Shown here: positions 23,940-37,900 of the stretch, piece after piece
Layout: each line of letters starts with the position of its first letter
Numbering within the stretch: position 1 is the first letter of the stretch
Origin: Symbiodinium natans
Taxonomy: Eukaryota > Sar > Dinophyceae > Suessiales > Symbiodiniaceae
Direction: 5' to 3'
Assembly (NCBI GenBank): GCA_905221605.1
Contig: CAJNDS010002277.1
Coordinates: forward strand, 271,001-335,000
Length of the DNA stretch: 64,000 nt
Made by a program: the position numbers and the translations under genes
The notes under the pieces: generated by a model
Databases searched by the model: none
What the model was told of the DNA's origin: nothing
Seen by the model: only the letters and a program-made list of their open reading frames with translations

Positions 23940-24539
23940 ATGGCATCCGATCCAGAAAGGCGCCTTGCCACGGGCCTCTTGTGTTGTTTGACTTGCGGTT
24001 GGGTCGTGATCTGCATCACCATCGTCGTCATGAACCTGGCCATTCCAGGGCTCCCATTCTTGCAAGAGATCCTAGTGACGATGGTGAGTCTAACGTGCTT
24101 TCTATGCCTGTCCTGCCGCATGCTGACTCTCACTGTGGAAGAGCCGGGCATCCAGCATGTTCACAGCTGTCGCCCTCCTCGCAGGGAGGTGTGGTCTTCC
24201 ATGAAGTTCCTGGACTTCCAAGCAGCAACTGAAGCTGATACAGCTGCAGCTCCACCTGGATTCCATTTGATTCAGTTTAGCGAGCCCTCCAATCCATCAC
24301 ACAGCCCAGTGAAGAGCGTGCTCAGGAAGGTATTTATACCAGCGAAACCTCGCATGGCTCTGCAGCCAACCTGCGCCTGCTGTTTGGACGACTTCTCGGC
24401 GAACGACTTGGTAGCCTTGTTGCCATGCGGACATATCTTCCACGAGGAGTGTGTCATGAAGTGGTTTCTAACTCAAGCATCCGCCGCCGCCTGTCCCATG
24501 TGTAGAGCGTGCTGCACGCCACGTGCACAGGGGCCATAA
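23940..24539 (+). CDS. Membrane-anchored RING-H2 finger protein (copy 2)
   Basis: A 199-aa paralog of the protein encoded at 21828-22400. It starts at ATG 23940 and reads through without introns. Two hydrophobic stretches (about residues 12-31 and 36-57) precede a linker containing a VWSSM segment (VWASL in copy 1) and a HLIQF segment (RLVQF in copy 1). The C-terminal RING-H2 has C-A-C-C, L-P-C-G-H-I-F-H-E-E-C, then K-W-F and C-P-M-C, with all eight zinc ligands present. The RING is far better conserved between copies than the membrane region, as expected if E2 binding is under selection. Predicted role: membrane-bound E3 ubiquitin ligase; the substrate is unknown. Confidence 0.87.
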   Translation: MASDPERRLATGLLCCLTCGWVVICITIVVMNLAIPGLPFLQEILVTMVSLTCFLCLSCRMLTLTVEEPGIQHVHSCRPPRREVWSSMKFLDFQAATEADTAAAPPGFHLIQFSEPSNPSHSPVKSVLRKVFIPAKPRMALQPTCACCLDDFSANDLVALLPCGHIFHEECVMKWFLTQASAAACPMCRACCTPRAQGP

Positions 24540-27500
24540 CCAGATGTTCGATCTCCGAACCTCGACTACAAGTACGGCAACTTGACGAGCAATCGCTGCA
24601 ATGTTTTGAAGAGCTGGCCACCTTGTGAGCGCCTGAGGCTCCAACCACTCCAACCTGGCTTAAAGTGTGTTTTTTTGAAGATTGCTTAGCCGGGTCAAGT
24701 ATGGGGCACAACAGCTTACAGCTAGCTAGTTCCTGCAAGTCCTTGTCTATCTGCAGATGTAGATCGTGTACTCTGCACGGTGGCATATCTGATGTGTCCC
24801 CGGCGCGTCAGTCTTCTGCTTTCATGAGGCTGAAATGACAGCATGTAAATAAATATCAGGAGAGATCTGCATCTTGTGCCGGGATGTTTCGGTTCATGGC
24901 ACTGTACTGTGCACCCGGTTCATCTGCACACAGCAGTTGTGTTGGAGACAACGAGTGCCCCTGTACAAAGCCAGAGGTCGGCCCAAGACGCGCTCGATGC
25001 ACTCGGTTTCGTGTTTCAGTGACCCAGTGGCTCAACTAGGAGAACTGGAGGTTCAAAAAGCCTCAATAGCGAAAGTGAAGCTTTCCCTGATGGCTCCTGA
25101 AGGGCTCATACAGCCACACACAGCCACACAGCCTCAGCAAGCACCAGGCCCCGCCTGGCACACCTAGCAAAGAACAAGCATCCCAGTTCCTGGTTGGGCT
25201 GTCCACTTTCAACGATTTTGACTTGTGTGCGGTTCTCCTGCCGAGGGCTCGCGGGAAGCTTCCAGATCGTGCTTTTAAAGAGCTTTCTCTAAGCTTGTGT
25301 TCAGCATCGTGAGCCGATGGCAGGGAGCCATTCCCAAGCCCCGAAGCGATGGGCGTACTCAGAGGGTCAGGCGTGCTGACAGCCAAGAAGCTGAGATCGG
25401 CATCCTGACATTTGGACCATGCAATTCCCTAAGGTGGCAGAGAGCGAAAAACTTGGCTTTCCCGGGCATCTAGAGGCATACGATGCCGGATACCGTAGTT
25501 GCTCAGGTAGCTTACAGCCCCTCCTGACCTTCGCCGGCTTAAGGTGGTGGCTGCCTTCCAGGTCCCCAGTGGTGGGGACGCGGCTGCGCTGCAGGGTTCT
25601 GCCGTGCCAGCAGGTCTTAAGAATAAGTCACAGCGGCGTTTTTTGGGTTCTGTAGATGAGCTCTCGGGAGCTGCTCGCAATAGATGCCCTTCTTTTGGGC
25701 TGTGGGATTCGAAGATTTCAGCTAGCTACCAAGAACATCGTTTACACGATCAAGTCGACAGGAGCATTGTGGAAGGGCTCGAGGGTGCGCTCTGTTTCGT
25801 TCTCCAGTCCGTGCTGTACTTCTGGCCTCTTCGTTTCCCTTTCCGACGCCGTCTGGCACCGCTGGGGTGGTCCAGCGCTGCCTTTCGTGGTCGAAGTCGA
25901 GCTCCCTTTTTGTTTCCATGGTTCCGCATTTTGTTCGTTCGTTGCAGACCGCAGAAAGATGAGAGTTGCACCGACGGAGACATTGTCCAGCACGGGGCAA
26001 CTGTTCATGACATGTTGGAAAATGGCGTGGCGCGCACCGCGATGGATGCTCGAAACTCCGAGGGGGGGAGGCAGCAAGGCCTGCAAACAGCTAATTGTGG
26101 CCTTGGCTTGAAAGGACTCATGCATGTGGGCTTTGAGATGCATGCACCTCCAAACGAATCCGAGAACAAGTCTGGAGAAGGGAAGTGATGAGGTTTAATC
26201 AGCCTCGTAGAAGTTTAGTTCATGGTTTTCGTTCTTTGAGGCTTCAGGGCTTGTCCGCGGGTCACCAGCCTTTCCGTAGGTTCAGGTCTTTGGGGACGGG
26301 GCATGACGAGGCTAAAAGTGTGGGTGTCTTTGTCGGGTTATGACTTCCCGAGGTCCTCAAAGTTCTTCTCGTCATGCCAGGCTTCGTTGATGTCGAAGCT
26401 CATTGGCAGTCCATCTTTAAAGGTTGCGCGGCCCTCGGTCCCGCTGGGCTTCCTCGCATGATGTAGACAGCTGTACTGTATTCTGGCAGAGACTCTTTCA
26501 ATGCGCCGTAGGAGTGAGTCCTAAGCTTCAGACAGCATAGCAAGGCCGCTTTGAGCTGGAACTGGAATCCACAGAAAGGTCTGGCCGCCCTTCTTGCGCC
26601 CTGCTCATCCATCTTCTTGGCCGAGTCAGGCCTGGCCTATGTGCGGAAGTTATTTTCAGCAAAATAGGGACGGCGACATAACAAGGCTAGGCATCGCAAA
26701 GTGCTGACCTACGACAAAAACCCAAAGCTCACCTCATGCCATGCCGCAATTGGCCGGATTAGGGTAAAGCATACAATGCGATAAGCATTCGGATGCCCAT
26801 TTCTGAAGTCGAGGCGCCTGATGCTATGCTAATCACCCAGCCCGCTATCGGTGTAACTAACGTCACATTTCATTCGATTATTATGTCATGACATGTTCCT
26901 GGATTGGGAATCTGAAAGCCGACGCGGTAAGCTGTGGGGAGTACTTTCGGAAATAGCCTGTTCTAGGATCGCACTCGATGCAGATGTTTAGCACAGCCAG
27001 AAATAAATACGTAACAAGAATAAAACATGACGCGCGCGGCACGCGGCACATAGCTCATTGCTCTCCTTTCAAGAGGTGCGTGCTGCTGCCGGGCGTGGCT
27101 TCGGACTGGCCCTGCGAGAGTCACCGGAAACCGCGTCGGGCGCACTGGGGAACTTTGGGCGGGGCTGCACGTAATGCTGCCCCCATAGGCCGATTATCTC
27201 CAAGCATAGCTCAGGCCTTGCCCTCAGCTGGTAGCGGTCCTGAAGGACTGCAGAAGAGCCTCTCCTGTGCGATCTTGACTTGCTGGAGTGTCTAAGCCTC
27301 TATGCCGCCGTCACAGCAGAGGACTACCTGGACTTCCACCGAGCAGCCAGGAAGACACTCCTGGAGCAAGCGACCTTGGGCACGGGAGGCCAAACTTGGG
27401 CGAACGGAAGGAGAGAGGCAACGCTCGAAACCCCCTTAAAAGACTTGACAGGTAAGGCTTTATGAATGTGTACTTGAGGGTGAAGATACTACTAAATCCT

Positions 27501-30500
27501 AGAGTCAAAAGAGCTTCAAACAAGAGCTGGAGATCCTTCATGAAGCCAGGATTGTTACCTTCACGCTGTGCTCTTCTTATTACCGAGGGTTTCTATCTCT
27601 CGACAAAGAACCCGGAAAAAAACAGAAGTGAACGAGTGTACGAAGACACGAACTTTCCTGCCGCGTGGTTCTTGGTTTTGGCGCTCACTTGTTGCCCGCG
27701 CTCGCTGGCAAACCAAATTAATATTGTATAATATTGGCCTCTTGAAAACCAGTTGCGAAGCCTCTGAGAGCCTCTTTTTCAGGGCCCCTGCCTCGGCTGC
27801 TGATTTACCGCTGCTCGGCCATGGGCTTCTGTGGTGGTCACGGCCAGGGGCTCAACATCTCAGGAATGTGAAGAGAAGGTCCGACATCCGTGGTACCTAC
27901 TTTAGAACGCGCTGCGACCCGCCTCGGTGGGCAGCGTGGAGCAATGGAGGTCCATATGGAGGTTTGGGCGGCGCTATTCAGAGAGGTCCATACAGAGGTT
28001 GCGCGTAGTTGCTTCGGAGCGCTTGTTCCCTGAAGCTGCCCTGTGGTCCCTGCGCACCCTGTCATGGTCAAGGGACCGGGGCCTGGTAGGAGGATCAGGT
28101 GGTGCCTGAGACACTACCCGAGCTCCTATGGGGCGGATTTTGTGCACATCAGGCTGCTTTTCGGTTTCCGGTAGTGAGGCTAGCCTACACACGTGCTGCA
28201 TGGGAGCGCGACTTTGCGCACTTGGGTAGGCTTCGCGACTTCGCGACGTCGCGGAGCGTTGCGGCGGGAGCATCAGTAGATGGAACTGCATTATTGAATC
28301 CCTGCATAAATGGTGCAACTTGTGCAACCAATCCACATGTGCAGGCAAGTTGCAAGCGAGAAAGAAGTGGAACATCAATTGAAGTTTTCGCAGAAAGTAT
28401 GAGGCTTTTCAACACGGCAGCCAGTTCAGCAAGTTCGTTACTCCAGCTACTTCCAAGCCTCTCATTTGGGCGGGGGCTGCTCAGGCGATCGCCTGAATGG
28501 CCTTCTGGGGGTCTTTCTGATGGCGGTGGGCGCCCGAGACTGGGATGAAGAGTTGAGCCCTCGATATCCCGATTTGTCGGTGATTTGCAGTTCAGTCAGC
28601 ATCGGGTGCACTCCGCAGTCCTGGTTCACCACAAAGAAGAAAGCCTCCCGTCAAAAAATAGGTTGCACTCCACCCGCAGAAGTGCACTTCCAGTGCAGCT
28701 GCAGATAGCCTCTCGACGAGCCTTCTTCATTGACTCTGCACGCGGGGGCTCCCAGATTCAAGACCACGACCACTCGGCCTCTTAATCTCCGCAGCCCTCT
28801 CATGGCCTGTCGCTGTCGATGGCCTTCAAGCGTGACATCACCAAGGGCCCGTTCCTCTCCATCAGCTGCTGCAACCTCGACGTCGCGATCTAAGACCTGA
28901 TCACATCTCAAGCACCCAGGTGCTATGCACAGCACCCGAGCATCAGCACAAGCTGAATCAAGATGTCGGCAGTACTTATGATGAGAAAGCCTCACAGTAT
29001 CTCTCCTGAATGGACCGTTGCCGCACTTCTCCACAGCAAACTTCGCAATCGGATGTTTCCTTCTTGCGCCGGGTTGCAAGATGTTGCAAACAAGAAGTAA
29101 ACTTTGGAGAGTGAGCCATGATTAGAAGGGTTGGCCTCTCAATCTACACCTTTCAATGCCCTTACAGCCTTGCGCGCGGAAAGACTCGTGCAATGCCAGT
29201 AGGCCTCAGCAGGCATGAGGGGCAACTCTCGGGCAAGGCCGTGCAAAGTCTTGCGGCTCGATGCTCCAGGATGCAGAGTCTTGAGCCCAGAGCTTCCATG
29301 TATTTCATTTCTGTGTCAGATCTCAATGAGCACTGGAGTGTGGGAATGGGGCCGCAGAAGTGCAACATCAGGGGTCTTTCCATCCTGCGATGGCTTCAGG
29401 TTTCTCTTGGACTGGCGGCTGCATGGTGCAGTCTCTGCCATTGGTCGCAGGACTGGTCGCACGTTTTGTCTTGCAGAGGCCGTGCGCGCCTTGTCCGCCC
29501 TGACAGGACGAACTACAACGATCGGTACAACGTACTTCCTTGCCTGCTTGTCGGCCTGTGATGGCGAGAGTTGTCAGCGGGTTTAGACCGAAGTGGAGAG
29601 TACATCCCTCAGCAGGGTACCTCGGTCTGATGACGACTTTCTAGCGGGCTGCGGGATTTGGAGGACTCCTTTGATCAAGAATTTCAAGAAGCTGCTGCCC
29701 ATTGCTGCCCCCTTTTGCCAGGATCTTGTAGAGGATCTTCCTTGGATCCTCACACAAGAGCCCGAGAAGGTGGTTGTCATGACTGGCCCCCAGGTTTGGG
29801 GACGTAAGAGGCAAAGGACTGAGGCTATGACTCTGCGTGTGCTTTTTTCGTCTCAGGCATACCAATCAGAGGGTTTCGCCGGCGGTGCTGGTGAGCAAGG
29901 AGGCACTGACACCGACATAGTGTAAGGAGTGTGAGTGGTGTCCCAATGCTCGGAGCAACTCACACATGACTTCCAACATCAGACACTGGGCAACCTTAGC
30001 CCGGTCAGTGGTGGGTTACAGGACGGCTACTCCAGGTCCAGGATCTGATTTCAGAACTGTTGAAGCCTTTATCCTGACAAACTCAGTTCGTGCTGCAAGT
30101 CTACGTGCTTTGGGTTGCTTCAGAGATGCTGCAAGGAATGTGAAAACCGGCCAACGAATTGCATTGAAGGCTCAGTCGCTGATGGGACCCCTAGCTACCC
30201 AGCTGTTGAAGATGTCGGCTGCCCAGCTTCAAGGTCCTTACCCGCCCTGACGGCTGACCCCAAACTCTGGACGTGAAGCAAATGATGCAATCGAAGAATA
30301 GGTGGCCCGGCTGCGCAACTGATCAGGGGGAGGGAGGATGGGGCCTACAGAGGCCCTTGTAGTACCGCAAGCTCTCAGGAGGCTCCGAAGAATCAATGGG
30401 TTGATAGAAACCCGCCTATGCGTCGGCAGTCTACGAAAGTCATCGAGTTCTGTTTTGCTCCAAATGCTCCGAGGCCTTATCTCCATGCAGCACTTCTCGA

Positions 30501-33500
30501 GCTTCTCTTCGAGCCTTCGCAGCTGCTTGCTGCGCGGCATGCCGAGGCGAGTTAAGGGCCCTGCCCTGACAAACAACTCGAAAGGCGAGTGGAAAGTGTC
30601 TCCAGAACTCTTCAGTCAGGCAGTCTCACGTTTCTTGACATCAGCAACTGAGGGGCGCATCCACCGACCGTTGCTGACCCTTCCTACTTCTTAGCCATCC
30701 TACAAGCTGCCCTGCCCATGGATGCAGGTGCTCGAGGCGGGCCTGGTGGGCTTGGGAGACGTTTGGCACGCCCGGACGAAGTTTGCGTCAATTTAGGTGT
30801 CGGAGGTCGGTTCGGGTAGCTTTCGAGTTCCCCACCTCTTGTAGCCCAACAGACCCTGCCAAGCGTTGCAAAAGAGGACCCCCCAAAATGAAGCATGGTT
30901 CGCTCAGCTCGAAGATTTACATGGACCTGCCCCTCCCGCAAAAGTGGGTTCAGGGTGGCTCCAGGCTGCCAAGCTGGGGCGCCCGCGGCTCATCGCGGTG
31001 CACTTTCGGGCTGGCGACCAGTCACCCAACAGGAGCGGCGGCAGAATTTCAGGTTGAAGTGCAGAGGGTCAAGGCGAGATTCATGCATGAGGACAGGAAG
31101 AAGACAAAATTAGTTAAGTTCATGATTTCAGATGTCTGCGACCTCAATTGCCCACACACGCCGGTGCGCTAAATACATGCTGCTGCAAATGGTGCCGAGA
31201 GCGTTGTTGAATGACCTTGGCAGTACACATGAACGCATGACCACGTGCAATCAGGTGGTCAGTCGATGCCCCGGAGTGTCAATCTCTTGTGGGGCTTTGC
31301 ATATGCTGCAGGAGTTTGGAGAGTGTACCTATATTGATGTACATGGCTGAATCACTGCAAAGGAGTTTGTGAGGCAAGTTCCAGAAACAGTTAAAATGCG
31401 AATGAGTAAGTGTTCACGGCCGCTCAGAGTGGCCCATTTGCGCATGACCTTCCCAAGGCCTTAAGCCTTAGGCCTTAGGCGCTGTCCTACGCTGGTCCGT
31501 TCAGCGCGCCCTGAGCCTGAGGATCCTCCCCGGCATGGCCTCAGCGACTTGGAGGGGTTCCTGGGATGCGCGCAGGTGCCTTTGTCGGATTGGGAGAGGG
31601 AGGGCATGAAACCATTGAAACCGTATTCCCTCTTGTTTGTAGTGTTGGCCTGAGGCCCTCAAAACGTTAACACACGTGCTCCACCATGGTGTCTCTTTAC
31701 TCGCAAGGGCCTGGAAAGGCATCAGCGGTGGAAGGACGCTCGAGAATCTCGCAACGGCAGGGTTCAGGGGTCAGCGTCGGGGAGGTTTCGGGCTACATCT
31801 GTTCAAATGGATATACGCAGAACTTGCCAAGAAGGTCCGTAAGCCAAGGTTGTTGGCAGACAATGCGGCGTAAAGATCCTCAAAGCAAGCCTCGCATTCG
31901 AAGGACGAGGAAGTGGCCTGGTACCTTGCTGCCGACACTGCAGAGGCTCGGAAGTTTGGGTGGACTCCTCCGGTCAGGGAACTTCGCTTCGCCAGGTGAG
32001 CTCCTCGCCTCTGACGCGGCCTTAGCACAGGCTTACAAGCGGTCGCTGCAGGTCACTACATTCACCCTGCCTCACCTTGCGATTCTTTCCTCTTGTGAAA
32101 CTAGCCGGGCGACCCCTTCAGGATCGCCGAGCTGACGAAGCGCAACAAGCTGCGGGCTGAACATTTTTTGTTATGAGAGCTTTCGGAGGCGTAGATATGC
32201 GTGCCCACGCAATGCCACACACATTCTCTGATCCAGTCGAGGCTTGCCTTCTTGCCTGGTCAAGGTGACGCTTCCATTGCAAGGGCCTCAGCTACAAGGT
32301 AGTGACGGTAGTGGCCTTGAGGGGATCCTTGTGACCATGTCGCCCATTTTGCCCTCAGTCCTGGCTTGCTGGCTGTGCAGCGTGCGAACATCCGACTGCC
32401 TCCGACCCATCTTTCACGAGGTGCATCTTGATCGAAGTCCGCTTCCTGTTGCCGCCAGCCTGGCCAGTTGCTGCGAAGATGCTTACCCAATGTGGCTTTC
32501 AGATCTTTGATGATCTTCGGAAAGGGAGATACGTGACCTTGGCGCATGATTGGCGTGTGCATATGCCGAATCCTTTTCCGGCTTGGCCAGGTTGCCGGGA
32601 TCACGGACACGTGGGCGTGACTGGCCCGGAAAGAGAGAGTGATCTGTTATGATCTACGAACTCTTTGTTTGTCTGGTTGGGCCCATGTTGCAGGTTTTCG
32701 AAAGGGTTCAAGTTCTGAAGTGCTCACGACGCGCCACGCCATATGGCACAGATGGCAGTAGTCCCTCGTGAGTTGGAGTGTAGGTTCGCCTATGAGGTGT
32801 TGCACAGGCCACTGACATACGATCAGGAAGAGTATTCGTCAATGCTTTCGAAGCATGCTCTGCAGCAAGGAAGAAAGAACTGTTTGAAGGTTAAGACTGT
32901 GCTATGAAGATAGTGCGTTCGCACATGTGTATCTTGCACATCTGATACAATAGAACTGCTTAATAATGTATACGATGTCACCATTCATGGTTTCCCGCAC
33001 ACTGCCTTGTGCCGAGGCAGTGGCTCACCATTGCCTCGGCCGATGGTGTAATTCTCAGCGCCAGCAACTTTGGTTTGACGGCGGCGGAGGCGCGTTGAGC
33101 TACCCTCTTAAGAAGGGAAGAGGAAGCCGCCCCAGACCATGAAGATGAGCCGGCCAACCAGTTTCCCAGCCTTCCCAGTTTTGGAATGGGCATTGTCTTG
33201 AACGCTGTCAACATTGTAACGGTCAGAAGCTTCTTCTATCAATCCGAGGCCAAAAGCATTTCAGTCCGACTCACTTTTAAAAAGATAAAAAGAAATAAAA
33301 GCAGTTCAGAAGTGTTTCCTGCGCAGGCCGGGCGCGTGCCTGTTGCCTTCTTGGGAGCCCACGGATGTTGCTCAGCTTAATCGGTCTTCATCGTATTGAG
33401 CCGAGGTCGGTCGACAGTCCCGCCAGCTGAGGTCTTGAATCAGATCTGACGGCAGTCTAATGCCCTTCGGCACGAGGCCGCACAGTGTACGGCTCGGGTT

Positions 33501-34540
33501 ACTTGGGTTGGTTTCTTCAGGACTAGTGTCACGATCCGTGTCGTGCGGAGGGGTGCAGCGTTCCAAGGGCGGCGGGCTAGGGCGCAAGGAAGCTGCTACG
33601 CACAGGTTGGGATTCTTTTTTTGGGGGAAAATCGTGGCATAGAGTCTTGCAGTTTGAGGGCAAAAATGAATGTACAGTCAGGGTTGCAGAGCAGATATGA
33701 TGCATCTATCTATTTCCACAGCTGGTTTCAGCCCTACACAAATGGTCAATTCGATCGACTGATGCTGCCTTTGATGCCTCGTGGAGATTCACCATCCTGA
33801 CTGAGCCCAGGCGAAGCCTTAGAACAAGAGCTGTAGCCAGTTGCCCGAGATTGTGATAGCCTGTAGCATTGACCCTCGCATCAGTATCGTGGGTTTAGCA
33901 GGAAACCAGAACAGACTACATGCGCCCTCTTGCCAGGTCCATAGGACGGTCCCTGCTGGACAGAAAGGCAGGGCAAACCCAACCATATCCCGACCATATT
34001 TTGGACCTTGCCCTGTGCCCTCACCCTTATCCTCGACCACTGTGCCTGCCACTTTCCCGGCTTGTGCGCGAAGCCACGAACCCTTTTGTGAAAGTTGCGG
34101 CCAGGCAATGCTTCAACTTCTTGCTGGGCGGCCGGAGACTCAGTCGTGCGGGGGAACAAAGCCTGCCATTGATGACCAGCCCTGCAATGCCTGGGCCTGT
34201 AGCAGGCCTTCTCCTTCTGTTCCTGCGCTGTCTGCTTCGTTTCTCCACTAAGATCTGCTTCTGATTCGGCTCTTACGTAGGCAACGGGCGTCCACTTGCG
34301 TCTGTCAAGCTTTGCAGCACTCTAGCCTTAGCTGGACAATGGAGGGGCAAACGTTGTGTTGATTGTTCCGGTGGCCCCTCGACCAGAAGCGCTGACATCG
34401 GCGACAATCCCCTTTCAGTGCATTGCACCATTCTTGCCAGAGCCACGAAACATATTCAGAAGGAGTTCGTGTAGTCCCTTCAGACCCATCAGGCCTTGTC
34501 TACATACAATCTTGCCTGTCTGCATAAGCTCTGCTAGTAG
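24540..34540. other. Ten-kilobase stretch without recognised genes
   Basis: Many overlapping open frames of 60-215 codons occur on both strands, but none shows a recognisable domain. The longest (25544-26188, plus) has no convincing protein character. A frame at 29593-29925 contains LIKNFKKLLPIAAPFCQDLV and could be an unrecognised exon. No structured RNA, telomere-type patch or transposon signature was seen. Confidence 0.35.
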
Positions 34541-34545
34541 GACGG
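34541..34545. repeat. Target-site duplication, left copy (GACGG)
   Basis: GACGG immediately precedes the 5' LTR and is repeated immediately after the 3' LTR at 43569-43573. A 5-bp duplication is the normal product of Ty1/copia integrase. Confidence 0.9.
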
Positions 34546-34854
34546 TGTCAGAAGACTTGTACAAATCAGTTTTGCCTCCACCTTCCAGTGCTTGCAAGCA
34601 TTCGGTTCTCACTTCCAGGAGCTCCTTCGGCCCGAGGTCTTAGCGACCGAAAACGTGCTACGCTGTGTAACTCCAAGCCATCCTTAGGATAGCTTCGCTT
34701 CAGCCATAGGCTCCTGACTCTTTTCCTTCAGATCTCAGATCGACTTCGTGCGAGCAGTGCGGAAAACGACTACCACTTCTTGCATCACATTTTTGGCGAC
34801 AACAGATTCCCTGGAAGCCACATAGAAGAGGAGAGCCCAACACGCTGACCGATA
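34546..34854 (+). repeat. 5' long terminal repeat of copia element
   Basis: A 309-bp repeat starting TGTCAGAAGAC and ending CTGACCGATA. By direct reading I found no difference from the 3' copy at 43260-43568. It begins with the usual TG but ends in TA rather than CA. The short end inversion TGTCAG/CTGACC is present. Promoter and RNA-end signals must lie here, but no TATA box is visible. Confidence 0.95.
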
Positions 34855-34855
34855 C

Positions 34856-34867
34856 TGGCAGCGGAGC
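34856..34867 (+). promoter_or_regulatory. Primer-binding site for minus-strand DNA synthesis
   Basis: TGGCAGCGGAGC begins one base after the 5' LTR. It starts with TGG, complementary to a tRNA CCA end, and differs at two of the first 11 positions from the complement of the eukaryotic initiator-Met tRNA 3' end as I know it (TGGTAGCAGAG). An initiator-Met tRNA primer is therefore likely, as is usual for copia elements, but not proven. Confidence 0.7.
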
Positions 34868-34972
34868 TCGATCCAAGAGCTCGCGGTGGTGACCAGACGA
34901 ATCTGTTTTGGACGGCTGGGGCTCCCGGTCTTCCCCACTTGCCTGTGAAGGGCAGAGTCTGTCTTCGGCGAC

Positions 34973-37900
34973 ATGGAGAAAGACTACGATGCTTCGCTGA
35001 CTCGGTGCAGTTGGGACGGTGATCCCGCTGGGTGGACGGACTTCGTCAGAAGGGTCCGGCTACTTTATGAGAAGACACCAAGGAAGAAGCGTCGACAATT
35101 GGGTCCCTCCATTGTTGCCCAACTTCGCGATAGAGCATGGACAATAACGCAAGACGTCAACCACCAGAAGCTGACTCGCCGTGATGGCTCCGTGTACCTG
35201 TTGGAGTTCCTCCGAGATCGTCTCGGACGGTCTCCGATTCCTGATGTCGGAATCAGGCTAGAGGAGCTCATGATCAGGCTCCGTCGAAGCCCCGGCACTG
35301 CAATGAGTTCGTGGGCCTCACAGGTCCGCCAGACATACAAGCGGGTGCAGGTGGCTTTGCATCGAGCCCGTAAAGAACATGGACTTCACGTCAGCCAAGA
35401 ACCTCAGGTTCGTGAAGCCGTCCCTCCTCGGCAACCTTCAGCTCCCTCTTCTCCAAGCAATGCCTCCCGGCGTGATCGAGGATCTCCGACGCGCAGAAGC
35501 AGCGAGACAACCCAGGAACCGACAGCAGAGGAAGAGGGGCAGCCCGAAGAGGACGCCTTCGACGCGGAGTATGACGAGACCGAGTTTGAGCTTCGAGATG
35601 CTGGCCCTAAGAGGAGCTGGCAGAAAGGACGAAAGAAGAAACCGGATGACGATGACGACGACAGCGACGACAGCGCCCAGATGATGAAGGACTTGGAGGT
35701 GTGGGACCGCTATGAGGAAGGCCTGGAGGAAGTGTTGCCAGGAGAAGTCCTTGGCTGGCTGCTTCTTCGTCGTGCCAACCTCCCGACAAGTGCAAGACTC
35801 TCCATCCAGGCTGCGGCAGGAAACTCTCTCCTGTTCACCGACATCGAGAGGGCCATGCGGTCTATGGAAGATGAGTTGATGGTGCATGATGAGGCCAAGC
35901 GGAACCATCAACCCCGCCGCAGGTCTTTCTGGGTGGAGGAAGAAGGCGAATGGAGCCTCGTGATGGCGCCGGAAGAGGACTTGCAAGAGCTCGTTTCTTC
36001 CAGTGAGGTCCACTACGTGGGTTCTCGGCTTCCCCCAGAGGTGTACTACCACCATGAGCCGGAGCCGGCCAGCTACCATGGCGAAACAGGCTTCTGGCAT
36101 CAGGATGATGATGGTGCATTCTCCTTCTGGGAAATGGCTGAGGACGGCGAGTTCTACACCCAGGACACGACAGGACTTTATTGGGCCTGGCATGATTGGG
36201 AGGATTTCAGTGGTGGCACCTCGACGGCTCCTTCCGATGCCACGCGCGACGCTGAAGATGCCTTTTCCCTCCAGGATCCCAAGTCTCGCAACTTCACTCA
36301 AGCGAGACAAGCAGTCAAAGCCCGAAACCTCAGTCGGGGTTTTTATCCTTTCAATCCTGGGAGTAAAGGGAAGCCTCGTTTCAAAGGTAAGGGCAAAGGT
36401 AAAGGGAAAGGAAAGCCGTCCTTTCCTCGTTCTCCTCCAGCTCCCATCTTGGCAGCGACCTCCGACATCTTTGCTCAGCCTGGAGATCCATCCTTCTCAG
36501 GCTGCTTCGTGTGTGGATCGAAGGAACACTCGTGGAGGTCGTGTCCCAAGAGGTCCTCTACTGGCAAGGGCTCCTCCAAAGGCAAGGGCGCCCGCAACTT
36601 CATGGCTGAGGGTATCTTCATGGTCTCCCCCGACTCCCCGCGCGAGATCCTCCAACCCGACAAGGGCATCTCCACGATCCGCGACGGGGACAAGCATGAG
36701 ATCCTTGACACAAGGACCCCAAGCGACATGTGTTTGGATTTTCGGTGGGGTGAACTTCAAGACACTTCATACGTGGTGACTTCACACCAAATTGATGATG
36801 CTTTTGCTTCGGGACAAGGGGAGGCTCAGCCCAGGGGACACGCGGTCATTGACTCAGGAGCAACTGAGACCGTCGGCTCGCTCCCTGCTATCGAGGACTT
36901 GATGGCAGTTAGATATGAACTAAATGGCGTCCCCGACTCCTTTCAGATATCCTCAACTCCTCCCAGGAGATTTCGATTTGGAAACGGATCGATTGGTTTT
37001 TCCTTGTCACAAATGCTCATTCCTCAGGACTTGGGTCCCGTCCGTGTGGATCTAGGAGTGTTTTCTCTGGACGTGGAGAATGTCCCAATCTTGATCGGCA
37101 TAAAAACTCTCAGGGCTCTGCGCACCGTGCTGGATTGCCATCAGGATGTGGCGGTGTTTGCTGCACTGGACCCCTCCACAGGGGTTAAGCTGCGTAGAAG
37201 TCCCTCAGGACATTTGTTGATCGATTTGAGTCGCAATTGGTTGCAGGATTCCTTCTCGATTCTTTCTCCCGCAGCGAGGATTCCTGAGGTGCCTCCCACA
37301 ACCTTCGAGGCAGAAGAAAACATCGGTGCAGTGTTTGTGCTTGAGCCTTTGCCATCTGATTTCCAAGCTCGAGGGGATACTCATCTTGAATATGAAGCAG
37401 CACCTGAATCTCCTTCTTCGTGTCCTGCAGTTCTCTTTCACTCACGAGGGTGTGCCGATAGTGCTCCTGGAGAAGACTCCAGTGGGTGCCTTGAAGATCC
37501 CTTTCGAATCCTTCGTGCTCTTGTACGGGGCCATGGCCACTCCGACTGCCGAGAGCAACGGCTTGTCTGCGGCAGCGGTGGAAGCTTCAGTGGCCAAGGC
37601 CAAAGCTGCGGTGAAGCCTGCAGCGTCGAAGGCCAAGGGGAAGGGGAAAGGCACCAAGCCCAAAGCAGAGCCTGCCCCCGAGTTGGACTGGAGCAGGATC
37701 GAAGAAGCCAATCCCAGGGACGTGCGCTTGAAGGGGCCCCCATGTATGGGATCCCATGTCGTGGCGACAAGGAGCAACCAACATGCCATGTGGCAACTCT
37801 GCACCCGGTGCAGCCTCAGGCTCACTTACATCCCCCGGGTTGGCAAGACAGGTCTCCACCGTGCCGCCGGACCCCTCAACCTCGATGTCCAGGAGGTGGT

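Noticed and set aside
35438-36310. 290-codon minus-strand frame opposite the gag region
   Set aside because: It is the antisense shadow of the codon-biased polyprotein gene; no domain visible.
36003-36779. 258-codon frame overlapping the gag/zinc-knuckle region in another phase
   Set aside because: The polyprotein phase carries the CCHC knuckle and the Lys/Gly-rich tract; the other phase has no recognisable motif.
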